Source: Rhodobacterales bacterium HKCCE2091
GTDB lineage: Bacteria > Pseudomonadota > Alphaproteobacteria > Rhodobacterales > Rhodobacteraceae
Direction: 5' to 3'
DNA length: 64,000 bases
Assembly (NCBI GenBank): GCA_015689685.1
Contig: WVSL01000005.1
Location: 1 to 64,000, forward strand
Made by a program: the position numbers and the translations under genes
Part shown: positions 63,927 to 64,000 of the stretch, piece by piece
How positions within the stretch are numbered: the stretch's first letter is position 1
Layout: each line of letters starts with the position of its first letter
The notes under the pieces: model-generated
Databases searched by the model: none
What the model was told of the DNA's origin: nothing
What the model saw: only the letters and a program-made list of their open reading frames with translations

Positions 63927-64000
63927 CATGCTCCGGCAGGGGGCAGAGCGGGTCAATCGTTTGGCAATTGTTTGCAGGGCGTTTGGCATCCCGCCCATTG

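Overview
The window is very GC-rich, gene-dense DNA from an alphaproteobacterium, most likely a member of the Rhodobacterales (Roseobacter/Paracoccaceae group). This rests on gene content and family likeness seen by eye: a NasS/NasT nitrate system, an RTX protein with a C-terminal Hint domain, a ChrA neighbour of rhodanese/ChrB type, a polyamine-type ABC operon with a very large PotB loop, DUF1127 and DUF2244 proteins, and a long CtaD. No database search was possible. I see no phage, insertion sequence, CRISPR array or rRNA. It reads as ordinary chromosome with one toxin-antitoxin-like module.

Layout. 1-2.1 kb: lipoprotein, gatA, gatC (minus strand). 2.2-6.6 kb: nucleotidyltransferase, metallo-beta-lactamase-fold hydrolase, rhodanese/ChrB-like protein with chrA, rpmG, acetyltransferase. 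6.9-12.1 kb: BI-1 membrane protein, DUF1127 and LysR (divergent), RTX-Hint protein, quinone oxidoreductase. 12.4-14.9 kb: XRE regulator, hisN and 8-oxoguanine deaminase in an overlapping operon with GTG/GTG/TTG starts. 15-24.7 kb: CAP lipoprotein, Tat-type exported protein, ilvC opposite two overlapping Lrp regulators, ubiH-like monooxygenase, HAD nucleotidase, GntR regulator, membrane glycosyltransferase, carA, YqeY protein. 24.9-28.7 kb: ctaD followed by a 157-residue protein that looks like the last third of CtaD, then DUF2244, plus ExoD. 28.9-35.9 kb: lipB with a probable CTG start, peptidoglycan-binding protein, tRNA-Leu(GAG), phosphoesterase, MFS exporter, MsbA-like ABC exporter. 36.1-41.8 kb: polyamine-type ABC operon with DUF1330 and VOC genes embedded. 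41.8-48.4 kb: AEC transporter, then a minus-strand run SPOR lipoprotein, D,D-carboxypeptidase, tmk, holB, tatD, MBL hydrolase. 48.7 kb: tRNA-Ser(UGA).

48.9-63.9 kb is a complete nitrate assimilation cluster on the minus strand. In transcription order it runs nasT, nasS, a regulatory leader, nrtA, nrtB, nrtCD, a three-module GAF protein, [brnT and partner, opposite strand], nirB, nirD, nasA, cysG. Uptake is by the Nrt ABC system. Reduction is by NasA and then NirBD. CysG makes the siroheme NirB needs. NasS would sense nitrate or nitrite and release NasT, an ANTAR RNA-binding antiterminator. The nrtA leader carries what NasT should need: two hairpins with hexaloops having A at position 1 and G at position 4, the second mutually exclusive with a U-tract terminator.

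The strongest candidates for something undescribed are the CtaD-derived mini-protein (25369-25842), the three-module GAF protein in the nitrate operon (56307-57248), and the BrnT toxin with a non-BrnA-like partner inside the nitrate cluster (55759-56293).
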